The notes under the pieces were generated by a model. That model was not told the origin of the DNA. It worked only from the letters and a program-made list of their open reading frames with translations, and searched no databases. The position numbers and the translations under genes are program-made. From Okeania sp. SIO2B3 (GTDB lineage Bacteria; Cyanobacteriota; Cyanobacteriia; Cyanobacteriales; Microcoleaceae), in contig NZ_JAAHGH010000002.1 in the NCBI RefSeq assembly GCF_010672525.1, positions 500,754 to 564,753 of the forward strand: a DNA stretch of 64,000 bases, read 5' to 3'. The first letter of the stretch is position 1. Each line of letters begins with the position of its first letter. This document shows positions 48,653-57,897 of the stretch, piece after piece.

Positions 48653-48954
48653 TTTTTTTTTTTGCTTTGAGGCAGATTTTGGGAAATAGTTATTATTTTT
48701 TCTTGAAGTTTACGGTTTGTTTTAAATTTTTCTTGTAGTAACTCCAACAAAAATATCTCTAAATTACCTTCTTCATCACTATTAATTTTGTAAATATTAT
48801 CAATATATCCAATGCAAGAAGTTGGTAATTCTAGCTGTTCAATCTCTAAATTTTCCAGTTCAAAATTATAGCCAAGTTTGTTAAACAAGGCTAGTATTTT
48901 TTTCGGGCTATTAATTTTTTTTAGATCGTCTATTTCTAATGAATGCCCTATCAT
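48619..48954 (-). CDS. N-terminal part of the split sigma factor gene
   Basis: The ATG at 48954 has GGAG about 10 nt upstream. The frame runs through an 11-A homopolymer (48653-48663) and stops 11 codons later at 48619. Shifting frame by one base within the A-run joins it to the sigma frame, giving SKKKLLICTKNYHQL and on. The N-terminal domain (DDLKKINSPKKILALFNKLG...LPQSKKK) resembles, from memory, an N-terminal domain in some cyanobacterial restriction-modification-type proteins. As a fused protein it would add about 230 residues before sigma region 1.2. A-runs this long allow polymerase slippage, so the gene may still be expressed; sequencing error is the simplest alternative. Confidence 0.6.
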   Translation of the reverse strand: MIGHSLEIDDLKKINSPKKILALFNKLGYNFELENLEIEQLELPTSCIGYIDNIYKINSDEEGNLEIFLLELLQEKFKTNRKLQEKIITISQNLPQSKKKNYLFVQKTIIS

Positions 48955-49996
48955 TATCGTCTGTCTCCACAATTAATTTATGTTAATATGTTGAGTCTTT
49001 AATAGAGTTGTCGCTGCTTTTAGCAATTTTCGACTTAATCAAGTGACAAGTCTAATATATTGCGATTAAAAGCGTTATTATTTTTATTTTTTTGAGTTTG
49101 CTAAATTTATAAGAAACATTTTTTTGTGTTTTCTGAATATATAGTTGTAGTTTTTGAGAATAATTGCTTATTTTTCTCTAGTTATTCAAAGATTCAAGTC
49201 AAGCAAAACTTTTCCCAGGTCTAAGATAATTAGCGATCGCGCTTAATCATAGCTATCACTATCATCAAAGAGCTTGATTATAGTTATTTTATTACATTAT
49301 ATCATAGATATTATTTTATGTCAATATTTATTTTCAAATTCTTGATATTATGATGTTTGTAGTCGCTCAACAAAGATTATATGTGTATATCATATTTAAA
49401 ATTCTATGTCAAATTTTGATCATCTTGACTGATATCCAAAGAAAACAGTTAGGATGATTATTTATACAGCATGAGATGAAAATTATGGGCTAATAGGCAA
49501 CAGGGAAGAGGAAATAAAAATTAATGTATAGCAGTCGCCATTACTGTATTTGACATATCAAAAGCTTAAAACTTAGAAAACACCAGATTTTTCTTTCTCT
49601 CCTAGATAACTAAAGCCTTCTTTCTTCTGCTATAAAACCGTACCTCAGCATCTTGAACAATGTGGTATTTATATTTAGTTTAAAAATAGGGCGTTGGTGA
49701 AAAGAGGTATGATATCATGTCCAGATAAGAGCACGAACAAAAAACTTTCTCTCCTACTACTCTTTCTTCTTATTTCTTCCCTCCTGACTCAGTCGTTCCC
49801 CTCCCCTCCTGGGAGTGGTTAGGGGTGAGTTGACTCCTAAAGAATTAAGATTAATATCATACACGCACTTCAGCAACCCCAAAAATAGTTTTAAACATTA
49901 ATATTAAAATATAACTTGTCAATCTTGATAATATATATTTATACATCTGCAATCAGCAGATAAAAGATTGAAGTAATGAATAATTATTAAATAGTC
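48955..49996. other. AT-rich gap before DUF4126 gene
   Basis: No gene was seen. The first ~500 bp (48955-49450) are very AT-rich and may hold the promoter of the split sigma gene. TAGCAGTCGCCA near 49534 is shared with the 192-bp duplication at 16386-16770. One end of the ATATCATGTCCGG family (ATATCATGTCCAG, 49712) precedes a CCCCTCCTGGGAG repeat. Confidence 0.4.
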
Positions 49997-50119
49997 ATAT
50001 CATGTCCGGTTGAACAGTTATAAATAAACGACTAAGGAGTCAGGAGTCAGGAGTCAGGAGGGAAGCAAGAAGAAGTAAAGAGAAACTTTTTTTGATCACT
50101 AATTATCCGGACATGATAT
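49997..50119. mobile_element. Miniature element, ATATCATGTCCGG family (copy 6)
   Basis: Best-preserved copy: ATATCATGTCCGGT (49997-50010) and CCGGACATGATAT (50107-50119) are near-perfect inverted ends of a 123-bp element. Its inner flanks GAACAGTTATAAATAAACGA and TTTTTTGATCACTAATTAT are shared with copy 4. It ends about 48 bp before the DUF4126 start, so it may supply or disturb upstream signals. Confidence 0.85.
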
Positions 50120-50167
50120 CACTAGCAAAATCAACAGTTTTTATGAGGAAAAATTAGGAATAAAATT

Positions 50168-50767
50168 ATGGAAACTTTATTAGGTATTTGTCTAGGTGTA
50201 GGTTTAAGTGCAGCTTGTGGTTTTCGCATATTCGTACCTCCTTTAGTCATGAGTATTGCAGCACAGTCAGGAAATTTACAACTGTCTTCTGATTTTGCCT
50301 GGATGGGCACCCCACAAGCAACAATAGCTTTCGGAGTTGGTGCATTTTTAGAAGTTGCAGCTTACTATATTCCTTGGGTAGATGAACTACTAGATATTGT
50401 CGCTACTCCCACAGCAGTCATCGCAGGTACAATGATCACAAGTTCATTTGTTAGTGACATGAGTCCCATGCTACAGTGGACGATCGCTGCGGTCGTAGGA
50501 GGGGGTGCTGCGGGAACAGTACAAGGTTTAACAGATGTTACCAGATTAGCATCTACAACTCTCACCGGAGGATTTGCAAATCCTGGAGTTTCCACAATGG
50601 AGTTATTAAGTTCCTCGGTGTTGTCAATTTTGGCGATTTCTGCACCAGTGTTCGCAGCTTTCCTTGTATTTGTAGTAATTGGGTTACTATTATCAGGGGT
50701 CAAAACTTTGCATAGAAAGTTGAAGCAGAGAAATAATACAGAAATACCACCGACAGAAATAGAGTAA
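50168..50767 (+). CDS. DUF4126 family membrane protein
   Basis: A product of 199 residues with about five hydrophobic segments. It begins LLGICLGVGLSAACGFRIFVPPLVMS, typical of DUF4126, with conserved small-residue helices and the GFANPGVSTMEL loop. The function of the family is unknown. AGGAA is placed properly before the ATG. It precedes the truncated monooxygenase in the same direction. Confidence 0.88.
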   Translation: METLLGICLGVGLSAACGFRIFVPPLVMSIAAQSGNLQLSSDFAWMGTPQATIAFGVGAFLEVAAYYIPWVDELLDIVATPTAVIAGTMITSSFVSDMSPMLQWTIAAVVGGGAAGTVQGLTDVTRLASTTLTGGFANPGVSTMELLSSSVLSILAISAPVFAAFLVFVVIGLLLSGVKTLHRKLKQRNNTEIPPTEIE

Positions 50768-50920
50768 TGAGTTATACCATTTCACGGAAGTTATAAGTCA
50801 AAAGTCAAAAGTCAAAAGTAAGATTTTATCAGCTCAAAACTTTGATGCTACCGTTATTTTGGGAAGTTATTTAACATTTAACTGTTGTATACTTTTTCTA
50901 GTCATTATTCACATCAATCT

Positions 50921-51510
50921 ATGAAAGCAGAAAACTCCAGTCCAAAAATTGACTATGATGTAGCGATCGTTGGTGCGGGACCAGTGGGATTAGCAACTGC
51001 TCTCGGTCTACGCCAACGTGGGATCGAAAATATTATTGTCCTCGACCAAACCCGAGCTTTCCGTAAAGTTGGTCAGGGTGTTGATCTTTTACCAAATGGC
51101 TTAAAAGCAGTTAAATATATTGATAACCAAGCTTACGAAAATATTAAAGAAACTGGTCAAACATTCAGCAACCCGCCAGAACCTAACCCGGAAAGTGAAT
51201 CAAAAAAAAATCAGTCTTCGCCAGAATGGACAACCAGAAATGTCAACGGGCAAAAAATCCGTTCATTTGTCCTGAAATATGATGAATGGTTTGATAAGTA
51301 CGGGGAAGGTCGAGTATCAATTTCTTGGTACGATTTACAGACTCAATTGAGAATGCTATTACCAAGCGATCGCCTCAAAACTAATCACCGTTGTGTTAAT
51401 GTAGTTCCCGAACCAGAATTGAAATGTGTTCGAGCTGATTTCATTTATAATCAGGGGGTAGAAGCTAACCGTACGAATAAAACTGTAGAAAATCGTGACA
51501 GCTTTTATCT
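50921..51510 (+). pseudogene. 5' part of an FAD-dependent monooxygenase, truncated by a TnpB element
   Basis: The frame begins at ATG 50921 and encodes VAIVGAGPVGLATALGLRQRG, the FAD/Rossmann motif GxGxxG, then RAFRKVGQGVDLLPNGLKAV and VSISWYDLQTQLRMLLP, as in aromatic-ring or kynurenine-type flavin monooxygenases. After about 195 residues (near VENRDSFYL) the similarity stops. The frame then runs about 30 codons into the antisense of the tnpB 3' end and stops at 51601. The second half, with the conserved DG motif, is not found on the far side of the element. The gene is therefore broken and the 3' part lost. Confidence 0.8.
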
Positions 51511-52740
51511 TGATATTGGATTAACCAATACTGGCTGTACGGCACAGCTCACTATTCCCTCGGCAGTAAATGCCCCTGGGAATTTCTTTCTAATTATTTG
51601 AAGACTGCCATTGATATCGGCATTAATGACTATACCAGTTCCACTCCGTTTGGAAACCACGTTTGACTCGTTTACCCCCATAAGTTTCATGTTTAATTGG
51701 TTTCTCAAGGTCAAGGGCAGATGTTTTGCTTGTATAGCTTTCCTCTATTTCAATCACCTTGATTCCTGCTAGCTGACATTTATAAGTAATTTGCTTGAGT
51801 AACTTATCATGTGGTATCTGGGTGAAATTTTGATTGTTTTTTTTGCCGATATTTGTACTTTGTTTCCAGTTATCATTTTTTCCTATGACTACAGTACCAA
51901 TATTATTTGTGGTTAAATACTCAACCACTAATTTACTGGTGTTATGGAGATAATTCTCAACAAAACGGTTCCGACGATAACTCAATGCTTCTATCTTACG
52001 GCTGCTTTTTCTGTTTCCTTTGAGATGACTTTGGTGCTTGGCTTTACGCTTGTTGTAAAGCTGATTAACACTTTTTAGTGGTTTCCCGTTAACAAGCATA
52101 GGTTTAACACCGGACTTGTTTGTAGATATAGCTACTAATCGGTCAATCCCTAAGTCAATCCCGGCTACATATCTTGAGTGTATTTGTGGCTGAAGAGTTT
52201 TTTCATAGACTACTTCAATTATATAGCAGCTAGTAGCAGGTACTATCCTGACTTCGATTACAGTTTCCACAACTACAGGTATTTTGATTTCACTCATAGA
52301 TAAGTGACAAATACCATCTTTTAGAGGGGCTTTATAAACTGATTCCTTTGAATATATAACTACATTTCTACCTTTGGTTTTGTCCTTATACTTTGGTATT
52401 TTTGGTTTACCTAAAAACTTCCCTGGATGTTTTAACCATTCTTTGATTGCCTGAAAATAACCACGCCAAGTTGCAACCAAGCATTTTATTATTTGTTTTG
52501 ATACTTTAGTTGGTAATGCTCTGTAGGCATCGCTATTTTTGGTGGCGTGATATAGCTTGGTTAAATCTAGACTTTTTGAGCACTTGAAAAAATGCTGACG
52601 ACAATAATAGTTAGCCAGGTTGTACAAGTTTTTTGATTTAAAGGCTAACTCATCACACACCCGCCAAAAGTTATGTGTTCGGTTAATAATATGTCTGTCA
52701 ACAAGTCGCATTCACCCACTATAATTCATCTTAACTCCTG
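51505..52740 (-). mobile_element. IS200/IS605-family element carrying tnpB only
   Basis: One tnpB and no tnpA transposase is present. The right boundary (tnpB 3' side) is inferred from the point where monooxygenase coding ends, about 51505; the left boundary lies just past the tnpB start. Ends of this family lack inverted repeats, so the boundaries are approximate. The element has cut the flavin monooxygenase gene. Confidence 0.7.
51623..52711 (-). CDS. TnpB family RNA-guided endonuclease, C-terminus frameshifted
   Basis: A 362-codon frame with helix-rich N-terminal region (FKSKNLYNLANYYCRQHFF) and RuvC-like core: GIDLGIDRLVAIS supplies the first catalytic Asp (186). The usual Glu motif position reads VVIGKNDNWKQ, with EIEESYTSKTSALDLE after it. 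The frame ends KRGFQTEWNWYSH, but the family continuation GIVINADINGSLQIIRK (third catalytic Asp) is in the neighbouring frame down to 51505. A 1-nt insertion near 51640-51660 explains this. The usual Cys4 zinc ribbon is absent, as in the subgroup with SYTSK..LD. Nuclease activity is doubtful unless the shift is bypassed. Confidence 0.85.
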   Translation of the reverse strand: MRLVDRHIINRTHNFWRVCDELAFKSKNLYNLANYYCRQHFFKCSKSLDLTKLYHATKNSDAYRALPTKVSKQIIKCLVATWRGYFQAIKEWLKHPGKFLGKPKIPKYKDKTKGRNVVIYSKESVYKAPLKDGICHLSMSEIKIPVVVETVIEVRIVPATSCYIIEVVYEKTLQPQIHSRYVAGIDLGIDRLVAISTNKSGVKPMLVNGKPLKSVNQLYNKRKAKHQSHLKGNRKSSRKIEALSYRRNRFVENYLHNTSKLVVEYLTTNNIGTVVIGKNDNWKQSTNIGKKNNQNFTQIPHDKLLKQITYKCQLAGIKVIEIEESYTSKTSALDLEKPIKHETYGGKRVKRGFQTEWNWYSH

Positions 52741-52826
52741 TACCTGTTTAATATTACAACACTTTTCTAGAAATAGCAACTACTTTATACAATTTTTATT
52801 CAAAGGAGGCTTTACATTAGAAATAT

Positions 52827-52934
52827 TACAGCAGATTCCACTCAGCGTGAGGTACACTCGTCGCGGGCAAGATGCCCGCACTACAAGCATTTAATTGTTG
52901 ATTTTTGTACTTTATATACCTGGAATCCGCTGTA
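52827..52934. mobile_element. Miniature element with TACAGC(A/G)GATTCCA ends
   Basis: TACAGCAGATTCCA (52827-52840) is inverted as TGGAATCCGCTGTA (52921-52934) with one mismatch in 14. The centre carries GCGGGCAAGATGCCCGC, the same palindrome as at 25369-25390 and, altered, inside the chelatase gene at 62115-62135. The rest of the gap to 53015 is AT-rich without a gene. Confidence 0.7.
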
Positions 52935-53015
52935 TCTTTTCTTTTGGTAAATCATTAAAGTTTTTAAACTCTGCATTAGAAGTTTATAAATAATTTCATT
53001 TTTATTCTCCTAATT

Positions 53016-54785
53016 TCATCGACAATTATATAGTTCATAACTATAATTAACTTTGGGTAAATTATCGGGATTTTCCCAACAGTTGAATTTCTCTAAATCA
53101 TTTTCGTTTACTTCTAAATTAACTGCCCATAAGTCTAAATGTCTAGTTTTTTCTGTCAAGATTTTAGCAATTGTTGAATCTGGTAATAATGCTGAATTTT
53201 CTTGTTTTTTTGCCAGAACAAATTCTAATGTTTCGGTTGGTAAATTAGCTTTTTTTTCCAGACGTTGGAAATATAAACCAATCGCCATTAAAGCACGAAT
53301 TTCTGAGTGAGTTTTATAACTCATGGCAATCAATATTGGAGCTTGAGATTTTGTTTGAATGACTTGGGCTAATAAATCTGCTCGTCGTGATTTTTGATAG
53401 GCATAATTTGTGACTACACTTAATGCTCCACATAATCCCATTATTAATATTATAACAACTATTTTTTTGCCTGTTGCTCTGAAAATATTGGTAATATTTT
53501 TAAACAGTTTGCTTATTGGTTTTTTCTCCTCAATATTATTTTGCCAACAACTCGCCATACTTGACCCCAACAACAATAAAACTACCGGAAAATAAACAAA
53601 GCCATAACGAGCAACTAAAGATATGTCTTTTCCTAAACCATAAATTACAAAGAAAAATAGGAGGATGGCAAACCCTAAAAAACTTCCTAATATTTGAAGA
53701 GAAAGACCTGCTAATGGAGAAGCGATCGCTCTTTTCCATCCCCCCCATAAACTAGGAAAAACCCAGACTAAAACTAACAAAATTGTCATGCCAGAAAGGA
53801 TGCTAATAAAAGTATTTGTTCCCTCCACTGGCAACATAAATATCATTGTTATTCCCCAGACAAATAAACGCAAGATAGGTTGCCAGATTTCATCTAAGTC
53901 ATAACTGGTATCGATCCAACTCGTCAAGTCATTACTAGAAATACCTGTCACTGCTGGCAACCACACTAAACAACCGACCAAACTCCCCAACCCAACTATA
54001 TAAATGTGACACCAATAAGGTTGAGAAAATTGTTTGATATCCCTGAGCAAAAACCAACCCATAACTAAACCTTCCGCAGCGAGAGTCAATGCAAAAAAAT
54101 AGTGGGTGGCAATGCCTAAACTATTAATTATTATCCAGAAACATCCTAACAATAAAGGTAATTTTTTTTGCTGCTGAATACAACGTATTGCTTGGATGAG
54201 AAAAGCTAGAGAAATGATTATCCAGAGAATAGTTAGGGTATAATGACGAGCTTCTTGGGCAACATAGATACCGTAGGGAGATACCGCCATCAGTGCAGCA
54301 GCTATTTGCCCCACTATCTGAGAGCGAAAGGCAAAACAACCAAGAGCAAATATTGCCGGAATAGCTAATACACCAAACAAAGCACTGAGCGATCGCCCTA
54401 CTGCTAATGATACTATTTCTCCATCTGGGGTAAATATTTTCAGCCAAAAATGAGTCAGCAGAAAATATAGAGGTGGATGAGTGCTTTCAGTCATTAGGTT
54501 GTGAATGACGTCGCTGTAGGGAATTGTTGGGTCGAAGCGCAGGGGTGAGAGGAGTTGCTGCCAAGTGATGACTTTATCTAGGGGGATGTCAAGAAAGTTA
54601 TGACCGAGACTGTAACCTAAAGTCGATATTTCTATGGAGTCAGCAGGTTTATCTGCCCAAAAATTGTAGCGGAGAATAGTACCTATTAAAATGGAGATAC
54701 TTAATAGGAAATAATTGAATTTATTTATTTTTAGACTTTTTATGGTGTTAATTACAATTGCCAATTTAATATTTACCTTTTCCAA
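53016..54785 (-). CDS. Glycosyltransferase family 39-like membrane protein
   Basis: A product of 589 residues with about 11-12 transmembrane helices, of the ArnT/PMT-type (GT-C fold) transferring sugars from polyprenyl-phosphate donors on the outer face of the membrane. An acidic first-loop pair is seen near DSIEIST, and ESTHPPLYFLLTHFWLKIF is the conserved second-loop block. The C-terminal ~120 residues lie outside the membrane. The start is a TTG (54785), since no ATG lies before the first helix. It is downstream of the receptor-ATPase gene by 34 bp on the same strand and may be co-transcribed. Confidence 0.85.
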   Translation of the reverse strand: MEKVNIKLAIVINTIKSLKINKFNYFLLSISILIGTILRYNFWADKPADSIEISTLGYSLGHNFLDIPLDKVITWQQLLSPLRFDPTIPYSDVIHNLMTESTHPPLYFLLTHFWLKIFTPDGEIVSLAVGRSLSALFGVLAIPAIFALGCFAFRSQIVGQIAAALMAVSPYGIYVAQEARHYTLTILWIIISLAFLIQAIRCIQQQKKLPLLLGCFWIIINSLGIATHYFFALTLAAEGLVMGWFLLRDIKQFSQPYWCHIYIVGLGSLVGCLVWLPAVTGISSNDLTSWIDTSYDLDEIWQPILRLFVWGITMIFMLPVEGTNTFISILSGMTILLVLVWVFPSLWGGWKRAIASPLAGLSLQILGSFLGFAILLFFFVIYGLGKDISLVARYGFVYFPVVLLLLGSSMASCWQNNIEEKKPISKLFKNITNIFRATGKKIVVIILIMGLCGALSVVTNYAYQKSRRADLLAQVIQTKSQAPILIAMSYKTHSEIRALMAIGLYFQRLEKKANLPTETLEFVLAKKQENSALLPDSTIAKILTEKTRHLDLWAVNLEVNENDLEKFNCWENPDNLPKVNYSYELYNCR

Positions 54786-54819
54786 TAATAAAAAATAAAA
54801 AATTAAACGCCACTATATA

Positions 54820-57804
54820 CTATTCTTCTAGTAGCCGAAAATCTAAATCAGAACAATCTGGATTTGGAGATTCAACAACTTCAACCAGGAAAGCTTCACC
54901 TTCGCGCTCCCCTTCTGGAGAAAATCTCAAATTTTGTCCTGATGTTTCATTAGCTGGAAGATTTACTTCTTTAAGTTTTTCTAAAACTTCAAACCTAGTT
55001 GGATTATTGCCAGAATTAGATAAAGCATAAATAAAAGCTTTAGTTGCATCATAACTGGTAGCGGTAACCCAACTTACCGGACCTCCCCACTGAACTTTTG
55101 CTCGTTCTAAAAATGGTTCTGCTGTTAGTAATTTCTTAAACCACGGTACTGCCAAAATCAAACCTTTAACAGCTTGCTTGCCCTTGTTTAAAGTATCGCA
55201 ATTATAAAGACTATCGCCACCAAGTAATTTTAATCTTTGTTTTTCTGGCAATTCATAATTAGTTGTGGCAATTTTAATTGCTGAGTCAATTGTGTTGACA
55301 TCAGCAAATAGCATACCAGCTTTAATTTGATTTTCTACTGCTGTCTTAACTGCTACTTCTAAATAAAAGGATTGTTCCTTCAAATCCACCTTAGTAATTT
55401 CTTTCCTCTTTAAGTGAAAACTAAAATGTTCTTTGAGACTTAGACTATATGAACTTTGATCGTTATAAAAAATTACAACTTTTCTTATGCCTAATTCTTG
55501 AGCATATTTAGCTAATTTTTTACTTAAGATTGAGTTATTAATTACTGTTCTAAAAAAAATATCACTCTTCAATTTTGTACTTGTGCTGGTGGGAGAAATT
55601 ATTGCTAATTTTTGTGATTTTTTTTGTGCTTCATATACTTCTAATCCTGCCTTGCTAGCATTGCTAGAGTCATGTCCTATAACCCCTAAAATAGACGCTC
55701 TATTTTTCACTATTTCTTGTGCCACTGTCTGGGATATTTTCGGCTCATTGCTATCATTAACAATAACAATTTCTAGTAATCTATCATTTGAGAGTCGATC
55801 TTGATTAAACTCATCTTGTGCCTGGGCAACACCTCGCAATATTTCTTTAGCTATTTTACTTTCTGTATCTGCTGGTACAACCACTGCTAGAGTTATAGGA
55901 TTACCAGACTCATAGGCTAGGCTATTATTCTGATAAATAAGTGGTTCTGGTTCGTTTCTCTTTGCCTTTACAAGTGCTGCAAAACAATTAGCAGCTTCAC
56001 TATAATTATTGCTTTGGAATTCTTGATTACAGTTTAAAAAATTATCATTATATTTTGTTTCATAACTATTGGAAAAGAGTGTGATTTCCCCACTACTAAA
56101 TCTTTCTGTTTCCTGCAAATCCCCGTTTGATTTTCCGGATGAATAATCTGAATTTTGTTGAAATTGTAATCCTAAAAATATTCCTATTCCAATCAGCATA
56201 GGCACGGCTAAAATCGCTGTCAAAACTACCAAACGAATTGGGATTTGCTGCGACTTTTTACCATGAGAAACTGAAATATTTCTAGGTTTTTCCTTGGCTC
56301 TAAGATATTTAAGTTTCTCTAGAGCTTTAGTATTGTTAGATTCGATTTCTAAGACCATTTCGTATGGTTTTTTCACTAGGCTTAATTTTTTCTCGATCCA
56401 ACCCTTTGTTTGAATTAAATGATCGCCATAACCGAGCAATGATTCTATGTATCCCTCTTTCGCACGCTGTGGATTAATTTTGTAAGCTCGATCATACAGT
56501 TCTTTTGCTTCCTGAAATTGTTGATTTTTTCGATATGCTTCAGCCAAGCGGAATAAAGCACTAAAATGGTTAGGATTAAGTTCTAAAGCCATACGATAGT
56601 GGTGCAACTCATTGTCTATATTCCTGCGGTTCCGCCATATATTAGCTCTTTCGTAGTAATAATCAGCTTCAGGATCAAGTTTCTCAAGTTCCCATATTTC
56701 TGATTGTAGTGGGTAATATTTGAGTAACCAATGACGAACAAACTCAATTGTAACTCTATTGCCATCTGCATCTAAAAAGTCATTGTCAATCAAAGCTTGT
56801 TGTGCTGGAAGTAGTTGCTCTATATTAACTCCAATGCTTTTTAGCAGATTTAAAGGGTTTTCTGGGGGTGACTGATTTTTTTGCCTAGCTTTCTCTTGAG
56901 CTACTGCTGCTGCTGAGAATACTACTCTTTCTGGAATCAATAACCCCTCCCGAAACCAAACTAACCCTGGTTCGCTCAACTCAATAGCATTGTCTATAAC
57001 TGTGTCTGCATCACCCCCCAAAATCTTAGTTTTTCCCTGTTCCCGTGCTTGCACGAACAGAGCAGAGCATATAGCTTGTGTGAAGTAGGGATGGCCTGCT
57101 GAAAGTCTGATAATTTCGTTTATTACTCGGTCATTGTATTGCAGAAATTTTCTAACAGGTTTTGTAATCAACATTCGGGTACTTAATCTGTCTAGCAATC
57201 CTATTCTCTGTTGAGGCGCACCCCTATACAATTTCAGAAGTTTTGGCATATCACTTAGTCGCCTTCCCACAACAGGAATAATAAAAAGTTGCCTCTCCTG
57301 AGATACAATTTGCCTTAAGTATCCAAAGAAATCTTCAAATCCTGAGTCATTATTCTCAGTGTTTAAAACATCGAACTCATCTAATAATAATACTAAATTT
57401 CTATTACCTAATTTCTGGAATATCGGATTTAATAATTGACTGAATTTATCTGCGTCTTTTTCTAAATCTTGAATTGAAGCTAAATCATTTGTAGATATTT
57501 CCAGATGCTCAAAAATTTCTTCAGCAAGTTTATGGATAATTTCATGGAAAGACCATTGGCTTTTATCTTGAAAATCTGACAGGACAAAAACAAATTTATT
57601 ATCCAAGTTTACCTGTTGACGAATTTGCTGTAGTACAGAAGATTTACCTATACGTCTTTGACCATGGAGCAGAATAACTTGTTGATTATTACTCAAATTA
57701 TCTTCAATAAAGCGAAACAGACTTTCTCGGCCAAAAAACAATTCTTGTTCATCAATAGAACGACCAATAATGTAAGGATTTCGTTTATTTCTTGGAGATA
57801 TCAT
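54820..57804 (-). CDS. AAA/STAND ATPase fused to TPR, membrane segment and type-1 periplasmic-binding-like domain
   Basis: A product of 994 residues with an unusual layered architecture. Residues 10-370: P-loop ATPase of the ORC/STAND type, preceded by NPYIIGRSIDEQELFFGRE; Walker A GQRRIGKSS (48-56), Walker B LVLLLDEFD near 140, then a winged-helix-like part. About 385-480: TPR repeats (NPNHFSALFRLAEAYRKNQQ). About 518-545: one membrane helix. About 630-990: branched-chain-amino-acid-receptor type binding domain with GVIGHDSSNASKAG, AIISPTSTSTKL, KVVIFYNDQSSYS and SYDATKAFIYALSN. So a periplasmic receptor is joined in one chain to a cytoplasmic NTPase switch. Ligand and output are unknown. 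A second ATPase gene lies 93 bp upstream on the same strand. Confidence 0.85.
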   Translation of the reverse strand: MISPRNKRNPYIIGRSIDEQELFFGRESLFRFIEDNLSNNQQVILLHGQRRIGKSSVLQQIRQQVNLDNKFVFVLSDFQDKSQWSFHEIIHKLAEEIFEHLEISTNDLASIQDLEKDADKFSQLLNPIFQKLGNRNLVLLLDEFDVLNTENNDSGFEDFFGYLRQIVSQERQLFIIPVVGRRLSDMPKLLKLYRGAPQQRIGLLDRLSTRMLITKPVRKFLQYNDRVINEIIRLSAGHPYFTQAICSALFVQAREQGKTKILGGDADTVIDNAIELSEPGLVWFREGLLIPERVVFSAAAVAQEKARQKNQSPPENPLNLLKSIGVNIEQLLPAQQALIDNDFLDADGNRVTIEFVRHWLLKYYPLQSEIWELEKLDPEADYYYERANIWRNRRNIDNELHHYRMALELNPNHFSALFRLAEAYRKNQQFQEAKELYDRAYKINPQRAKEGYIESLLGYGDHLIQTKGWIEKKLSLVKKPYEMVLEIESNNTKALEKLKYLRAKEKPRNISVSHGKKSQQIPIRLVVLTAILAVPMLIGIGIFLGLQFQQNSDYSSGKSNGDLQETERFSSGEITLFSNSYETKYNDNFLNCNQEFQSNNYSEAANCFAALVKAKRNEPEPLIYQNNSLAYESGNPITLAVVVPADTESKIAKEILRGVAQAQDEFNQDRLSNDRLLEIVIVNDSNEPKISQTVAQEIVKNRASILGVIGHDSSNASKAGLEVYEAQKKSQKLAIISPTSTSTKLKSDIFFRTVINNSILSKKLAKYAQELGIRKVVIFYNDQSSYSLSLKEHFSFHLKRKEITKVDLKEQSFYLEVAVKTAVENQIKAGMLFADVNTIDSAIKIATTNYELPEKQRLKLLGGDSLYNCDTLNKGKQAVKGLILAVPWFKKLLTAEPFLERAKVQWGGPVSWVTATSYDATKAFIYALSNSGNNPTRFEVLEKLKEVNLPANETSGQNLRFSPEGEREGEAFLVEVVESPNPDCSDLDFRLLEE

Positions 57805-57897
57805 ATTAATTATTAGTTTTTGTAGTAATTATATTTTTACTCTTACCAACTAACAGAAAAATAACCTTTTATATATATAATTCAGGAGTTATCAAAA

